Source: Virgibacillus subterraneus (GTDB lineage Bacteria; Bacillota; Bacilli; Bacillales; Amphibacillaceae). Taken from it: DNA of 64,000 bases. The notes under the pieces are model-generated. The model was not told the DNA's origin. It did not search any database and saw nothing but the letters and a program-made list of their open reading frames with translations. A program made the translations under genes and the position numbers. Shown here in pieces: positions 8,568-17,431 of the stretch. The stretch is taken from contig NZ_FOEH01000002.1 of the NCBI RefSeq assembly GCF_900110695.1, forward strand, positions 1 to 64,000, read 5' to 3'. Position 1 is the stretch's first letter. Every line of letters starts with the position of its first letter.

Positions 8568-9383
8568 GTGAATTGGCTTGAACAAGCACTAGGAAAAGAA
8601 TGGAATGTTACCTCGGCCGGTGGGTTGACTGGTGATGCCTTTATAGCAGAAAATAACAATCGACGGCTGTTTCTAAAACGAAACTCCTCCCCATTCCTGG
8701 CAGTGTTATCTGCAGAGGGAATTGTCCCTAAGCTTGTTTGGACAAAACGGATGAAAAATGGTGATGTCGTTACTGCTCAGGAGTGGCTTGATGGAAGAGA
8801 ACTTAACCCATTGGAAATGCAACATCACCAGGTAGCTTCTTTAATCCGTAAAATACACAACTCGTCTGAATTGTTGCATATGCTCATGCGTATGGGTAAA
8901 AAAGCCGTCACACCAGACGATCGATTTTCTGAAATAGCTGAACAAGTAAAAACGAATGGTTTGATAGAACAACATAAAGAAGTTCGTAACGCCATTCATT
9001 ATCTACACCGATTACTTCCTGTAACACGTGGACAACAACAGGTGGTGTGTCATTGTGATTTGAATCATAATAATATTTTGCTAACGAACAAAGGTCAGCT
9101 GTATTTGGTTGATTGGGATAATGCAATGATTGCTGACCCTGCAATGGATTTTGGATTTGTCTTAAAGTGGTATATACCGCAGGAAGACTGGAATCAATGG
9201 CTTCAACATTACGGTGAAACAAAAAATGACCAGTTAATTGAACGCATATATTGGTACTTGATAATAGATGCACTTTCGTATTTATGCTGGCATAATGAAC
9301 GAGATGAAATGAATAAGGCTAATAGTAGATTAAAGGATTTAAGTAATTTAAATTTTCATGTAGAATCCGTTATTCTAAATTAG
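8568..9383 (+). CDS. ytmP: Aminoglycoside/choline-kinase-like phosphotransferase (YtmP)
   Basis: The fold is that of the APH/choline kinase superfamily. The catalytic loop HCDLNHNNIL at about residues 163-172 carries the Asp base and metal-binding Asn, and VDWDNAMIADPAMDFGF carries the metal-binding Asp. The substrate is unknown; resistance is not implied. The start is GTG at 8568 with GAGG upstream. The 3' end overlaps the convergent ytzH gene by 14 bases. It is separated from the lipid kinase by 110 bases, so it may have its own promoter. It matches B. subtilis ytmP in size and position next to trmB. Confidence 0.85.
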   Translation: MNWLEQALGKEWNVTSAGGLTGDAFIAENNNRRLFLKRNSSPFLAVLSAEGIVPKLVWTKRMKNGDVVTAQEWLDGRELNPLEMQHHQVASLIRKIHNSSELLHMLMRMGKKAVTPDDRFSEIAEQVKTNGLIEQHKEVRNAIHYLHRLLPVTRGQQQVVCHCDLNHNNILLTNKGQLYLVDWDNAMIADPAMDFGFVLKWYIPQEDWNQWLQHYGETKNDQLIERIYWYLIIDALSYLCWHNERDEMNKANSRLKDLSNLNFHVESVILN

Positions 9384-9657
9384 TTTGCTGAATAGCACTT
9401 ACCCATGTTTTAATGTTCTCTTGATTTGTAGTGATGTGCTCTTCATCATTTTGCGCTATCTCACCTTGGCGGCCATAATTATATATTTCTGGCAATAATT
9501 GAAGTAGCTGTTCATCAGAGATGCTGTTGTTTGCCATCATGGCTTGCACTAATCTTTTTATTTGCTGATATTCTGAAATTTCACCACAGCAATCCTCTGT
9601 TTGTTCACTTAAAATATCATGCAGTAACCTTAATTGATTATGAACGGTTAATGTCAA
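9370..9657 (-). CDS. ytzH: YtzH-like conserved small protein
   Basis: The 95-residue, mainly helical, acidic protein has no membrane segment or catalytic motif. A Cys pair (EDCCGE) occurs near residue 23. Size, orientation and location between ytmP and trmB match B. subtilis YtzH, whose function is unknown. The start is TTG at 9657 with GAGGTGA six bases upstream. It is antisense to the gap before trmB and overlaps the end of ytmP tail to tail, so expression of the pair may interfere. Confidence 0.78.
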   Translation of the reverse strand: MTLTVHNQLRLLHDILSEQTEDCCGEISEYQQIKRLVQAMMANNSISDEQLLQLLPEIYNYGRQGEIAQNDEEHITTNQENIKTWVSAIQQTNLE

Positions 9658-9731
9658 TCGAAATCACCTCAACTTATAGTATTAACCAATTATTTTTTTT
9701 CTATACTAATCATCAAGAAAGTGTGGTGCTA

Positions 9732-10373
9732 ATGGTGCGTCAACGTAATAAACCATGGGCAGATGACTTCCTAAAAGAAAACAGTCATTTTGTAATTCCT
9801 GATCCATCTGAAAAAAAGGATATATGGCATGAAGTATTTGGAAATAACAATCCAATTCATCTGGAGATAGGTACTGGTAAAGGCCAATTTCTAGCAGGAA
9901 TGGCTAAGCAATTTCCAGAGATCAATTTTATAGGAATTGAGGTTGCAAAGAGTATTGTTGTAACTGCAGCTCAAAAATTAATGGAAACAGACCAGGATAA
10001 TATTCTACTGATTAATGAAAATGCAGAAAAATTAAGAGAAATTTTTGCAGAAAATGAAATTTCTACCATATATCTAAACTTTTCTGATCCTTGGCCAAAG
10101 AATCGACACGAGAAGAGACGTTTAACATTTCGTACGTTTTTAGATCAATACAAGGAAGTCCTACAGCCTAATGGTGAGCTCATATTGAAAACCGATAATC
10201 GTGGGTTATTTGAATACTCACTTGTTAGTTTCTCTGAGTTTGGCATGGACCTTAAAGAAGTTAATTTGGACCTTCATAAAGCAGAGGACCCTGAAAACGT
10301 CATGACAGAATACGAAGCTAAATTTTCGGCAAACGGACAAGTAATCTATCGATGCCGTGCCCAATTTTCTTAG
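9732..10373 (+). CDS. trmB: tRNA (guanine-N7)-methyltransferase TrmB
   Basis: TrmB methylates G46 in the tRNA variable loop with S-adenosylmethionine. The 213-residue protein has the SAM loop EIGTGKGQFLAGMA at about 46-59, the family signature NFSDPWPKNRHEKRR at about 116-130 and KTDNRGLFEYS. The ATG at 9732 gives the length and N terminus (MVRQRNKPWADDFL) usual for Bacillus; the longer open frame upstream is antisense to ytzH. The upstream ribosome site is weak (GTGGTG). A clear terminator follows. Confidence 0.93.
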   Translation: MVRQRNKPWADDFLKENSHFVIPDPSEKKDIWHEVFGNNNPIHLEIGTGKGQFLAGMAKQFPEINFIGIEVAKSIVVTAAQKLMETDQDNILLINENAEKLREIFAENEISTIYLNFSDPWPKNRHEKRRLTFRTFLDQYKEVLQPNGELILKTDNRGLFEYSLVSFSEFGMDLKEVNLDLHKAEDPENVMTEYEAKFSANGQVIYRCRAQFS

Positions 10374-10399
10374 AACCCAATTCATCTGGGTTCTTTTTT
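10372..10399 (+). terminator. Intrinsic terminator of trmB
   Basis: AGAACCCA pairs perfectly with TGGGTTCT across a seven-base loop and is followed by TTTTTG. The stem begins within the stop codon. Confidence 0.9.
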
Positions 10400-10653
10400 G
10401 TATATAGTGAAACTATTACTGTGGTTAATTGAATCTCTAAAATATCCAGGATCTGCTCCGGCGCATTACTGTTGGTGACGTCACAAGACTTGGCGTTCTT
10501 GCCAGCCAACGCTTAGATCCTAGTGAACTTTTTTCCCCGTGTCTAATTTAAGTCAACATCGAATTGCCACACTCTTCGTATATTTTTTCGTCTTCTGAAC
10601 ATGCTTTTCCTTTTTTTCTTCTAAGTATTTGCACGAAATATATTCTTTAGCTA
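10400..10653. other. Gap with a remnant of a Bacillus-type intergenic repeat
   Basis: No gene is visible. A GC-richer patch at about 10450-10520 (gatctgctccggcgca) resembles ctagctccagcgca at about 12129-12142, a motif common in dispersed Bacillus intergenic repeats. Nothing else stands out. Confidence 0.35.
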
Positions 10654-10669
10654 CACTATTAATATAGTG
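10654..10669. promoter_or_regulatory. Operator-like palindrome before ytnP
   Basis: CACTATTAATATAGTG has six-base perfect arms around TAAT and ends where the AAAGGATGG ribosome site of ytnP begins. Its placement suits a repressor or translation-blocking site; no regulator is identified. Confidence 0.35.
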
Positions 10670-10685
10670 AAAGGATGGTGTAAGA

Positions 10686-11540
10686 ATGGAAGAACTTCAA
10701 GTTGGACGAGCAAAATTGACATGGTTAAATGGTGGGGTGAACTTCCTTGACGGAGGTGCCATGTTTGGTGTTGTTCCAAAGGCATTGTGGAGTAAGAAGT
10801 ATCCACCTAATGAAAAGAATCAAATTGAACTAAGAACTGATCCGTTATTATTGCAAGTTGATGGTAAAAATTTCTTGATAGATTCTGGCATGGGCAACGG
10901 AAAATTAACCGATAAGCAATTACGTAATTTTGGTGTTTTGGAGCAATCATCTATTGATAAATCACTTGCTGAATTGGGATTAACAGTTAAAGATATCGAT
11001 GCAATGTTAATGACGCACTTGCATTTTGATCATGCTTGTGGATTGACCAAAAAAATGAATGATGAATATGTACCTGTATTTGAAAATGCTACTATTCATG
11101 TATCGGCAGTAGAATGGAATGAAATGCAAAATCCGAATATTCGCTCCATAAATACATATTGGGAAGAAAACTGGAAACCAGTTCAAGATCAAGTGCAGCC
11201 ATTTGAAAATGAAATTTCGATCGTTGATGGGCTTAAAATGATTCATACAGGTGGACATAGTGATGGGCATTGTATTTTAGTTTTTGAAGATGGAGATGAG
11301 GTATTTATCCATATGGCTGATATAATGCCAACCCATGCTCATCAGAATAAATTATGGGCACTTGCATATGATGATTACCCGGTAACTTCTGTACATCAGA
11401 AAGAAAAATGTATGGATTTTGGTTATCAGAAAAAAGCGTGGTATACGTTTTACCATGATGCTTATTTACGTGCAATTAAATTTGATGAATCAGGAAAGCG
11501 AATTGATGAAATTGAACGGACACGATACGACTATAAATAA
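10686..11540 (+). CDS. ytnP: YtnP-type metallo-beta-lactamase-fold lactonase
   Basis: The metallo-beta-lactamase fold is shown by [10 protein letters not shown] at about residues 110-119 (the HxHxDH zinc motif), [12 protein letters not shown] with a third ligand His, and [10 protein letters not shown] with the bridging Asp. B. subtilis YtnP has the same N terminus pattern ([18 protein letters not shown]) and is described as a quorum-quenching lactonase acting on acyl-homoserine-lactone-like or streptomycete signals. Cytosolic, with no signal peptide. It starts with ATG at 10686 after AAAGGATGG. A palindrome overlaps its leader. Confidence 0.9.
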   Translation: MEELQVGRAKLTWLNGGVNFLDGGAMFGVVPKALWSKKYPPNEKNQIELRTDPLLLQVDGKNFLIDSGMGNGKLTDKQLRNFGVLEQSSIDKSLAELGLTVKDIDAMLMTHLHFDHACGLTKKMNDEYVPVFENATIHVSAVEWNEMQNPNIRSINTYWEENWKPVQDQVQPFENEISIVDGLKMIHTGGHSDGHCILVFEDGDEVFIHMADIMPTHAHQNKLWALAYDDYPVTSVHQKEKCMDFGYQKKAWYTFYHDAYLRAIKFDESGKRIDEIERTRYDYK

Positions 11541-11575
11541 GGCTATTTCTAGAATCTGTTGTTTTTGATACAAAA

Positions 11576-11980
11576 GATATAAACTGCGAAGTACTTTTTA
11601 AAAAGTTTTAGTGCTATTATGCCGTTTCGGAAATACACTTCGCGCACCTACGTCGCTGCGTAGTCTCATCTAGGCCTCAGCTCCCACAGGAGTCTACGTG
11701 TATTTCCTGCGCTGGGTTGTGCTCAATATATCTTGATCAATCAAAATATATTGTGACGCATAAAAGCAAGATTTTGAAATCACTTAAATCAGCTGTTGGA
11801 ATTTGCGTGACTCCTGTGGAGGCTCGTGGTGAGCACACGGCTAAGAAGACACTGTGAAAGCTTCAGCTTGAACAGATGTCGCCTTTGTACCCTGAGCGGT
11901 GAAAGCGAGTATATTCCAGATGCGTGGTCAGAGAGCTTCACTAAATGATATTAAGCGAATCTGTGTCACAGCTTATATCA
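11576..11980 (-). repeat. MITE-like repeat, family R1, copy a
   Basis: The left end GATATAAACTGCGAAGTA is the exact reverse complement of bases 34-51 of the window. The right end CAGCTTATATC is the matching inverted terminus. The interior (11862-11980) aligns over about 119 bases with 49782-49900 with about 14 differences by eye. There is no transposase frame. It fills most of the gap between ytnP and the next terminator. Confidence 0.65.
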
Positions 11981-12032
11981 ACTACGATGGATAAAGAGTA
12001 ACAATATATACGAAAAAACCATAAATAATTAT

Positions 12033-12063
12033 AAAAAAGCCATCTTCTGACAGATGACTTTTT
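12033..12063. terminator. Terminator-like hairpin, possibly bidirectional
   Basis: AAGCCATCT and AGATGACTT form a stem with one mismatch or wobble pair, flanked by A-rich sequence on the left and T5 on the right. It could end ytzB transcripts from the right. Confidence 0.5.
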
Positions 12064-12150
12064 ACTTGCTTAAGAAACTATAAAATTTGAGTGCTGTGGA
12101 TACCTGGATTACAGAATCTGCTACGTCTAGCTCCAGCGCATTTGTCCTCA

Positions 12151-12465
12151 TTATGCTGTTTGCACGGCACCAATAACAGCGCCTGTTTCTACATCTACAT
12201 AAAACTCATATTGTTTATTTTCGCCATCGATGTTTCGGGTGACCCCGCCACGATAGGCATTATACAAGAGTCCGTTTTTCTCGACTTCTTCTGGTTTCAT
12301 ATAAATCCATGAGCCACTTATAGGACCTTGTTTTTTAAATGTTTCCTTTGCTTGTTTTAAAGCTTTCTCCGGGGTTATCTTCTGGTATTGGTCGATTTGT
12401 TGCTTTGCAAGATATCCTACTGCTACACCCAATCCTGCTGCAAGAGCTGCTCGTTTTACATTCAT
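12151..12465 (-). CDS. ytzB: YtzB-like PepSY-domain small protein
   Basis: The 104-residue protein begins with a short hydrophobic segment (AALAAGLGVAVGYLA, about residues 5-19), probably a membrane anchor. A PepSY-type domain follows: ITPEKALKQAKE, then YEFYVDVETGAVIGA at about 86-100. PepSY domains are thought to restrain extracytoplasmic peptidases. Its divergent neighbour is the M42 peptidase gene, as with B. subtilis ytzB-ytoP. The start is ATG with AGAGGTG seven to eight bases upstream. Function is inferred from the domain only. Confidence 0.8.
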   Translation of the reverse strand: MNVKRAALAAGLGVAVGYLAKQQIDQYQKITPEKALKQAKETFKKQGPISGSWIYMKPEEVEKNGLLYNAYRGGVTRNIDGENKQYEFYVDVETGAVIGAVQTA

Positions 12466-12656
12466 TTTATATTCACCTCTTGAAATAAATTTCTTATTCT
12501 AGTTTCTAAAGTCTAATTTAATAATTAGTATAACTGAAACAAATTAAAATAGAAACTAAAACACAAATTTAGTTGATTGGTGGAAAGAAGAAGTCATTTT
12601 CCGTTATACTTATTATACTACATAAAAATAAATATAGTATAGATGGAGGAATACAA

Positions 12657-13724
12657 ATGAATCAGGAAACAACAGACTTATTCAGAACACTGACAGAAAT
12701 GCAAGGGGCGCCAGGAAATGAGCACCTTGTTCGTAAGTTTATGAAAGAAGAACTCGGAAAGTACGCTGACGAGGTGATTCAGGATAATCTCGGTGGAGTT
12801 TTTGGTGTAAAAAATGGTGAAGGTCCTCGCGTTATGGTGGCAGGCCACATGGACGAGGTTGGTTTTATGGTCACACAAATTACAAAGAATGGTATGATCC
12901 GCTTTCAAACATTAGGTGGCTGGTGGAGCCAGGTGCTACTAGCTCAACGTGTACAGGTTATGACTGAAAATGGTCCTGTGACTGGCGTGATTGGATCAAC
13001 TCCTCCACACAATTTAACGCCGGAACAACGGAAAAAACCAATGGAAATCAGTAACATGCTTATTGATATTGGTGCTGATGATCAAGAGGATGCGGAAAGA
13101 ATCGGTATTAAACCTGGACAGCCTATTGTTCCAATTTGTCCATTTACACCAATGGCTAATGATAAAAAGATTCTTGCTAAGGCATGGGATAATCGTTATG
13201 GTTGTGGTCTTTCTGTTGAATTGCTAAAAGAATTAAAAGGTGAAAAGCTCCCAAATCAATTGTTCTCAGGTGCGACAGTTCAAGAAGAAGTAGGATTGCG
13301 CGGTGCACAGGTAGCAGCTAATATGATTAAGCCTGATGTCTTTTATGCGCTTGACGCGTCACCGGCAAATGATATGTCAGGTGATGATAAGGAATTTGGC
13401 CAACTAGGCAAGGGAGCATTGCTTCGTATTTTTGATCGTACAATGATAACACACCGTGGTATGCGGGAATTTATTTTGGATACAGCAGAATCTAATAATA
13501 TTCCTTACCAGTATTTTGTTTCACAAGGTGGTACAGATGCAGGTCGTGTCCATTTATCAAATGATGGAGTACCATCTGCGGTTGTTGGAATTTGCTCACG
13601 CTATATTCATACATCCGCATCCATGATTCATGTGGATGATTATCAAGCTGCAAAAGAATTGATCGTCAAACTTGTGAAAGCTACTGATAAAAACACAGTA
13701 GAAACAATTCAAAAAGCTAATTAA
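12657..13724 (+). CDS. ytoP: M42-family metallopeptidase (YtoP, glutamyl aminopeptidase-like)
   Basis: The M42 metal ligands are all visible: GHMDEVGF near residue 67, [10 protein letters not shown] near 180, [11 protein letters not shown] near 212, ALDASPAND near 235 and the closing [12 protein letters not shown]. Members are large cytosolic dodecameric aminopeptidases or cellulase-like enzymes. The ATG at 12657 follows GGAGGAATACAA; the longer frame upstream runs through promoter-like AT-rich DNA. The 355-residue length matches the family. It is a single-gene unit with a strong terminator, divergent from the PepSY gene. Confidence 0.9.
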   Translation: MNQETTDLFRTLTEMQGAPGNEHLVRKFMKEELGKYADEVIQDNLGGVFGVKNGEGPRVMVAGHMDEVGFMVTQITKNGMIRFQTLGGWWSQVLLAQRVQVMTENGPVTGVIGSTPPHNLTPEQRKKPMEISNMLIDIGADDQEDAERIGIKPGQPIVPICPFTPMANDKKILAKAWDNRYGCGLSVELLKELKGEKLPNQLFSGATVQEEVGLRGAQVAANMIKPDVFYALDASPANDMSGDDKEFGQLGKGALLRIFDRTMITHRGMREFILDTAESNNIPYQYFVSQGGTDAGRVHLSNDGVPSAVVGICSRYIHTSASMIHVDDYQAAKELIVKLVKATDKNTVETIQKAN

Positions 13725-13738
13725 TTTTTAAACTAGAG

Positions 13739-13772
13739 AGCTGCTATCAGCGTTGATAGCAGCTTCAATTTT
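13739..13772 (+). terminator. Intrinsic terminator of the M42 peptidase gene
   Basis: AGCTGCTATCA and TGATAGCAGCT form a perfect stem with a very short loop, followed by TCAATTTT. Confidence 0.85.
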
Positions 13773-13794
13773 GAAAGATCGAGAGGTGTTTTCA

Positions 13795-14313
13795 ATGGAA
13801 GTGATTATTGGATCAAAAAACCCTACAAAGAGAAAGGCAGTTGAGGAAGTCTTTTTAACGGATATCGTTACTGGTTATGATGTACCTTCAAAAGTGAGTG
13901 CGCAGCCGCTCTCGGATTCTGAAACAAGAGAGGGTGCTATGAACCGTGCAATGCAATGCATAGAAACTACCGCGGGTAAAATTGGAATCGGATTAGAAGG
14001 TGGTGTTATGCAAGTAGATGATCAACTTTATTTATGTAATTGGGGGGCATTAGTTACAAGAGAGAAGGAGGTTTTCACAGCTAGTGGTGCCCGGATTTTA
14101 TTGCCTGATGAATTTAATGATCAGCTTCAGGGTGGTGCTGAGCTAGGAGATATAATGGACACATATGCCAAGCGAAAAGATGTACGAAAAAATGAAGGAG
14201 CCATCGGTATATTTACTAATGACCATATCTCAAGAAAAGAAATGTTCGTTCATGTTGTTAAACTATTACATGGTCAATGGGAATACGCAATGAAAAATAG
14301 CAGCGGAAGTTAG
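13795..14313 (+). CDS. DUF84 inosine/xanthosine triphosphatase (YjjX family)
   Basis: The 172-residue protein begins VIIGSKNPTKRKAVEEVF, the start of the DUF84/YjjX fold, and has GIGLEGGV and ELGDIMD segments typical of this family. These enzymes hydrolyse ITP and XTP so that deaminated purines stay out of nucleic acid. The ATG at 13795 follows GAGAGGTG by eight bases; the longer frame would overlap the preceding terminator. A bidirectional hairpin separates it from the convergent ytoQ gene. Confidence 0.85.
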   Translation: MEVIIGSKNPTKRKAVEEVFLTDIVTGYDVPSKVSAQPLSDSETREGAMNRAMQCIETTAGKIGIGLEGGVMQVDDQLYLCNWGALVTREKEVFTASGARILLPDEFNDQLQGGAELGDIMDTYAKRKDVRKNEGAIGIFTNDHISRKEMFVHVVKLLHGQWEYAMKNSSGS

Positions 14314-14330
14314 CCGCTGCTATTATTATT
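14297..14330. terminator. Bidirectional terminator between convergent genes
   Basis: ATAGCAGCGG and CCGCTGCTAT are perfect ten-base arms around a seven-base loop, followed by TATTATT. Its arms overlap the ends of both neighbouring genes. Confidence 0.75.
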
Positions 14331-14766
14331 CATAAATGTATTGCAGTACCTCTAATGCTTGGTCGACTGTCTCGACAGTAACGTCGGCTTTGTTGGAAAG
14401 TTCTTTCAATGGATGTACTAGTGATTCTGGCCTGATGATTATTGTTGGTTTATTCATTGTAATTGCGGTACTTGCATCCATCGCTGTATTCCATTGTTTA
14501 TATTTTTCACCAAACAATGCAATAACTATATCGGATTTTTGTAATAAAACATGCGTTCGAAAATTATTAATACTTGAGGCTGCATCATCTTTATGAACAC
14601 TAGCTGGTTGTTTACCAATTATGTCTTCCCCAACATTGTCTGAACGTTCATGATTTGTTTGTGGTCCAACAATTGTAAGTGCAAGGTTTTTTTCCCTAGC
14701 TTTTGTTTTTACCGTTTCCCGCCAATCATCGTGAATTTGACCCGCTAAGTATACAGTTAAATCCAT
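14326..14766 (-). CDS. ytoQ: YtoQ-family protein (nucleoside deoxyribosyltransferase-like)
   Basis: The 146-residue protein has the pattern of the YtoQ family: VYLAGQIHDDWRE at the N terminus, VGPQTNHERSDN in the middle and DIVIALFGEKYKQWNTAMD near residue 95. The fold suggested is that of nucleoside 2-deoxyribosyltransferases, but no reaction has been shown that I know of. The ATG at 14766 follows GGAGG by seven bases and is preferred over the upstream TTG. It is convergent with the ITP/XTP phosphatase gene, which hints at a nucleotide-related role. That is inference. Confidence 0.82.
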   Translation of the reverse strand: MDLTVYLAGQIHDDWRETVKTKAREKNLALTIVGPQTNHERSDNVGEDIIGKQPASVHKDDAASSINNFRTHVLLQKSDIVIALFGEKYKQWNTAMDASTAITMNKPTIIIRPESLVHPLKELSNKADVTVETVDQALEVLQYIYE

Positions 14767-14926
14767 GATCAACCCTCCAAATCTATTTATTGCCTTAATT
14801 CAATATTATCTGTTTTTTTAAATAACGTAAATAAAAAAGGTTACTGGAAAATAATTACCTTGAAATATATCAAATTCATAGTATTATAAAAAGAGGTAAA
14901 AAGTACTATATCCAGGGGGAAGAACA

Positions 14927-15469
14927 TTGCGGAAATCTATACGAAAGATTACAATACTTTCTTTACTCTTTGTTGTCGCACTTACTGGGTGCAGTTTGCA
15001 GACTGAAGAAGAGGCAATCAAAGATGCCAAGGAATCTGCTAAAAAAATATTCGATTCAGATGAAAAAGTTGAAACGAATCATAAGTTGAATTCATTTTCA
15101 ATGTATTTACCAAATAGCTTGGAAGTAGAAGAAAAAGATGCGAATAACGTTATTCTAAAAGATGGAGACCAAACATTTATTGTTTTTTATAATAATCTTG
15201 AAGATCCACTAAGTAAGCTTAGTTATAATTCTGCAGCAGCAAAAAGTGATGAGGCTTTGCTGTTAGAGACATTTGAAGATCAGAATAAGTTTGGGTATAT
15301 GCGTATAATCCCTCACGATCAGGAAGAAGATTATGAATTACAGATAGGTGTAGGTGGCGTCAAAATCACGACTTATACTTCAAGAGAAGATTTGGATAAT
15401 GATTCAGAAGAACTTATGAAGATTGCACAATCTATAGCCTTGCAGCAAACAAGCACTGTCCAAAAATAA
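14927..15469 (+). CDS. Putative lipoprotein of unknown function
   Basis: A lipoprotein signal is clear: a basic start, a hydrophobic run (ILSLLFVVAL) and the lipobox LTGC with the Cys near residue 22. The mature part of about 158 residues is acidic and contains alternating strands (FSMYLPNSLEVEE, QTFIVFYNNLEDP). I do not recognise a named domain, though the pattern resembles other secreted Bacillus lipoproteins. The start is TTG at 14927 after GGGGGAAG. It stands alone, followed by a terminator, directly before the ytpP operon. Confidence 0.75.
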   Translation: MRKSIRKITILSLLFVVALTGCSLQTEEEAIKDAKESAKKIFDSDEKVETNHKLNSFSMYLPNSLEVEEKDANNVILKDGDQTFIVFYNNLEDPLSKLSYNSAAAKSDEALLLETFEDQNKFGYMRIIPHDQEEDYELQIGVGGVKITTYTSREDLDNDSEELMKIAQSIALQQTSTVQK

Positions 15470-15487
15470 ATATCTAATAATAATAAA

Positions 15488-15527
15488 AAGTCAGCCAAAT
15501 GAATTAGTTCATTGACTGGCTTTTTTT
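15488..15527 (+). terminator. Intrinsic terminator of the lipoprotein gene
   Basis: AGTCAGCCAAATGAA pairs with TTCATTGACTGGCT with a small internal mismatch, followed by seven T. Confidence 0.8.
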
Positions 15528-15576
15528 AAAAAGAAAAATTTATGTCTTTCACCATACTTAGATTCAGTCAAGTTAA

Positions 15577-15605
15577 TTGAATCATAGTTAAAACAAAGAT
15601 ATGAT
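15577..15605 (+). promoter_or_regulatory. SigA-type promoter of ytpPQR
   Basis: TTGAAT (15577-15582) and TATGAT (15600-15605) are separated by exactly 17 bases. The ATG of ytpP lies 20 bases downstream of the -10 box with GGAGG between them, giving a very short leader. Confidence 0.7.
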
Positions 15606-15625
15606 AGCAATGGAGGTTGATAACT

Positions 15626-15943
15626 ATGAAAACGTTAGAAACAGTTAATGAATTCAATGATTTAATAAATAAAGATAATATTATTGCACTATTTTCTGCT
15701 GACTGGTGCCCGGACTGCCGAGTAATTGAACCAGTTCTACCGGAAATTGAACAAGTTTTTCCGGAATATACTTTTATTCTTATAGATCGAGATCAGTTTA
15801 TTGAGATTTGCCAGCAATATGATGTGTTTGGAATTCCGAGCTTTATTGCGTTTAAAGATGGCAAAGAAGCTGGCAGATTTGTTAGCAAAGACCGTAAAAC
15901 AAAGGACGAAATAATCGAGTTTATCGAAGGAGTACAAGGTTAA
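15626..15943 (+). CDS. ytpP: Thioredoxin-like protein YtpP
   Basis: The 105-residue protein is a single thioredoxin fold with the redox centre WCPDC at residues 27-31, where classical thioredoxin has WCGPC. The cis-proline loop is FGIPSFIAF. The Asp in the CxxC motif should shift the redox potential relative to TrxA. The ATG at 15626 follows GGAGG by nine bases. It is the first gene of ytpPQR, sharing a promoter with the next two. The partner substrate is unknown; YtpP-type proteins may assist low-molecular-weight thiol reduction. Confidence 0.9.
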   Translation: MKTLETVNEFNDLINKDNIIALFSADWCPDCRVIEPVLPEIEQVFPEYTFILIDRDQFIEICQQYDVFGIPSFIAFKDGKEAGRFVSKDRKTKDEIIEFIEGVQG

Positions 15944-15962
15944 GAAGGAGAGTTGCACTACA

Positions 15963-16772
15963 ATGAAAATGACTAGTCTGAAAATGAAAAAAATACTTGA
16001 TGAAAGGTTTTCCAATCCTGAATTTTATACATCTTATAAGAGGAACGAAGATTCCTATCGTATTGAGTGGAAGGAATCCAAGCAAGGAATGACAATTACA
16101 CTGCCAAATGTTGTATCGAAATATAATAAACGGGGCGAAACAGCTATAGACGAACTTGAGAAACATGTACTAGAAGCGTTACGCATTATGAATGAAGAAC
16201 ACACTTTGAGTGGGATGGAGAAAAATATTTATCCTGTCATTCGTGCAACATCATTCGCAACAGAAACAAATGCGGGAACAACACTGGTATCTAAAGATCA
16301 TACTGCAGAGACTCGTGTTTATTATGCACTGGATTTAGGTAAATCCTACCGGTTAATTGATGAACCAATGCTCGAAAAAGAGGAGTGGACTTACGATAGA
16401 ATTGATGAAATTGCAACATTTAACATTAGATCACTATCCAATGACTTTAAGAAAGATACGGTAGCTGATAATGATTTTTATTTCGTTGCAAAACAGGATG
16501 GTTATGATGCAAGCAGAATCCTGAATGAAGCTTTTCTGGAAGAAATGCTCGCAAATAGTAAAGGGCAGCTGGCTGTAGCTGTACCACACCAGGACGTACT
16601 GATTTTTGCTGACATTCAAAATAAAACAGGGTATGATATATTAGCACAAATGACAATGAAATTCTTTGCAGAAGGAAGTATTCCAATCACATCATTGCCA
16701 TTTATATATGAAGATAAAACATTGGAACCAGTGTTTATCATGGCAAAAAATCGACCAGAACAGAAGAAGTAG
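15963..16772 (+). CDS. ytpQ: DUF1444 protein YtpQ
   Basis: The 269-residue soluble protein belongs to the DUF1444 family by its ends (MKMKKILDERFSNP-type N terminus after a short extension, and SLPFIYEDKTLEPVFIMAKN at the C terminus) and by its place between ytpP and ytpR. There are no catalytic motifs or membrane segments. The ATG at 15963 follows GAAGGAGA at a rather long spacing; an internal Met a few residues later is possible. Function unknown. Confidence 0.85.
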   Translation: MKMTSLKMKKILDERFSNPEFYTSYKRNEDSYRIEWKESKQGMTITLPNVVSKYNKRGETAIDELEKHVLEALRIMNEEHTLSGMEKNIYPVIRATSFATETNAGTTLVSKDHTAETRVYYALDLGKSYRLIDEPMLEKEEWTYDRIDEIATFNIRSLSNDFKKDTVADNDFYFVAKQDGYDASRILNEAFLEEMLANSKGQLAVAVPHQDVLIFADIQNKTGYDILAQMTMKFFAEGSIPITSLPFIYEDKTLEPVFIMAKNRPEQKK

Positions 16773-16787
16773 AAAGGAATGAGTCAT

Positions 16788-17390
16788 ATGGATATATTTT
16801 ATAATCCAAAGGGTGTTGGCGACGTTTTAATTGTTCCAATAGAAGATGGGAACCGTTATGAAGTTATGCATGAGAATATCGGTGACATCACACGAATTAC
16901 CGGTGAAAATGGAAAAGTTATTGGTTATAATATTTTTCAAGCGTCTGAGCATTTAAAGTTAGCAGATACCGGAAAAATTACAATGACCGATGAACTTTTA
17001 GGTCAGCTAAAAGAATTGTTTAATAAGAATAATGTTGCTGATTCTCTGGAGTTTGATTTGAGTCCTAAATTTGTTGTTGGTTATGTAAAGAATAAATCCC
17101 CTCATGAGAATGCTGATAAGTTGAGTGTTTGTCAAGTAGATGCTGGGGACGAAACGCTGCAAATTGTATGTGGTGCACCAAATATTAATGAAGATCAAAA
17201 AGTTGTCGTAGCAAAAGTCGGAGCAACCATGCCGAATGGGTTAAAAATAAAACCGACAGAATTACGAGGGGTCTCTTCGAAAGGTATGATATGCTCACAG
17301 AAAGAATTAGGCTTGCCAGATGCACCCAAAGAGAAAGGGATTTATGTTCTCGATGATACTTATGAAGTAGGCGAACCGTTTATATTCTAA
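16788..17390 (+). CDS. ytpR: YtpR, EMAP-type tRNA-binding domain protein
   Basis: The protein resembles the N-terminal domain of the phenylalanyl-tRNA synthetase beta chain. An OB-fold tRNA-binding domain starts near residue 90 ([20 protein letters not shown], then [18 protein letters not shown] and the [11 protein letters not shown] segment). There is no catalytic synthetase part. The start at ATG 16788 is chosen because AAAGGA abuts the ATG at 16779. It ends the ytpPQR operon, as in B. subtilis. It may bind tRNA or aminoacyl-tRNA; its role is not established. Confidence 0.88.
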   Translation: MDIFYNPKGVGDVLIVPIEDGNRYEVMHENIGDITRITGENGKVIGYNIFQASEHLKLADTGKITMTDELLGQLKELFNKNNVADSLEFDLSPKFVVGYVKNKSPHENADKLSVCQVDAGDETLQIVCGAPNINEDQKVVVAKVGATMPNGLKIKPTELRGVSSKGMICSQKELGLPDAPKEKGIYVLDDTYEVGEPFIF

Positions 17391-17396
17391 AAAGAG

Positions 17397-17431
17397 AGCA
17401 ACCTGAGTCAATTGACAAGGGTTGTTTTTTT
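17397..17431 (+). terminator. Intrinsic terminator of ytpPQR
   Basis: GCAACC and GGTTGT arms enclose the palindrome TCAATTGA and are followed by seven T. Confidence 0.75.

Noticed and set aside
8908-9273. 121-residue minus-strand frame inside the phosphotransferase gene
   Set aside because: It is antisense to a gene with clear APH motifs and has no ribosome site.
9531-9731. N-terminal extension of trmB
   Set aside because: It would overlap ytzH antisense and gives a length and sequence unlike any TrmB; the ATG at 9732 fits.
12573-12656. Extension of the M42 peptidase upstream of ATG 12657
   Set aside because: The region is AT-rich and promoter-like, and GGAGG is placed for the later ATG.
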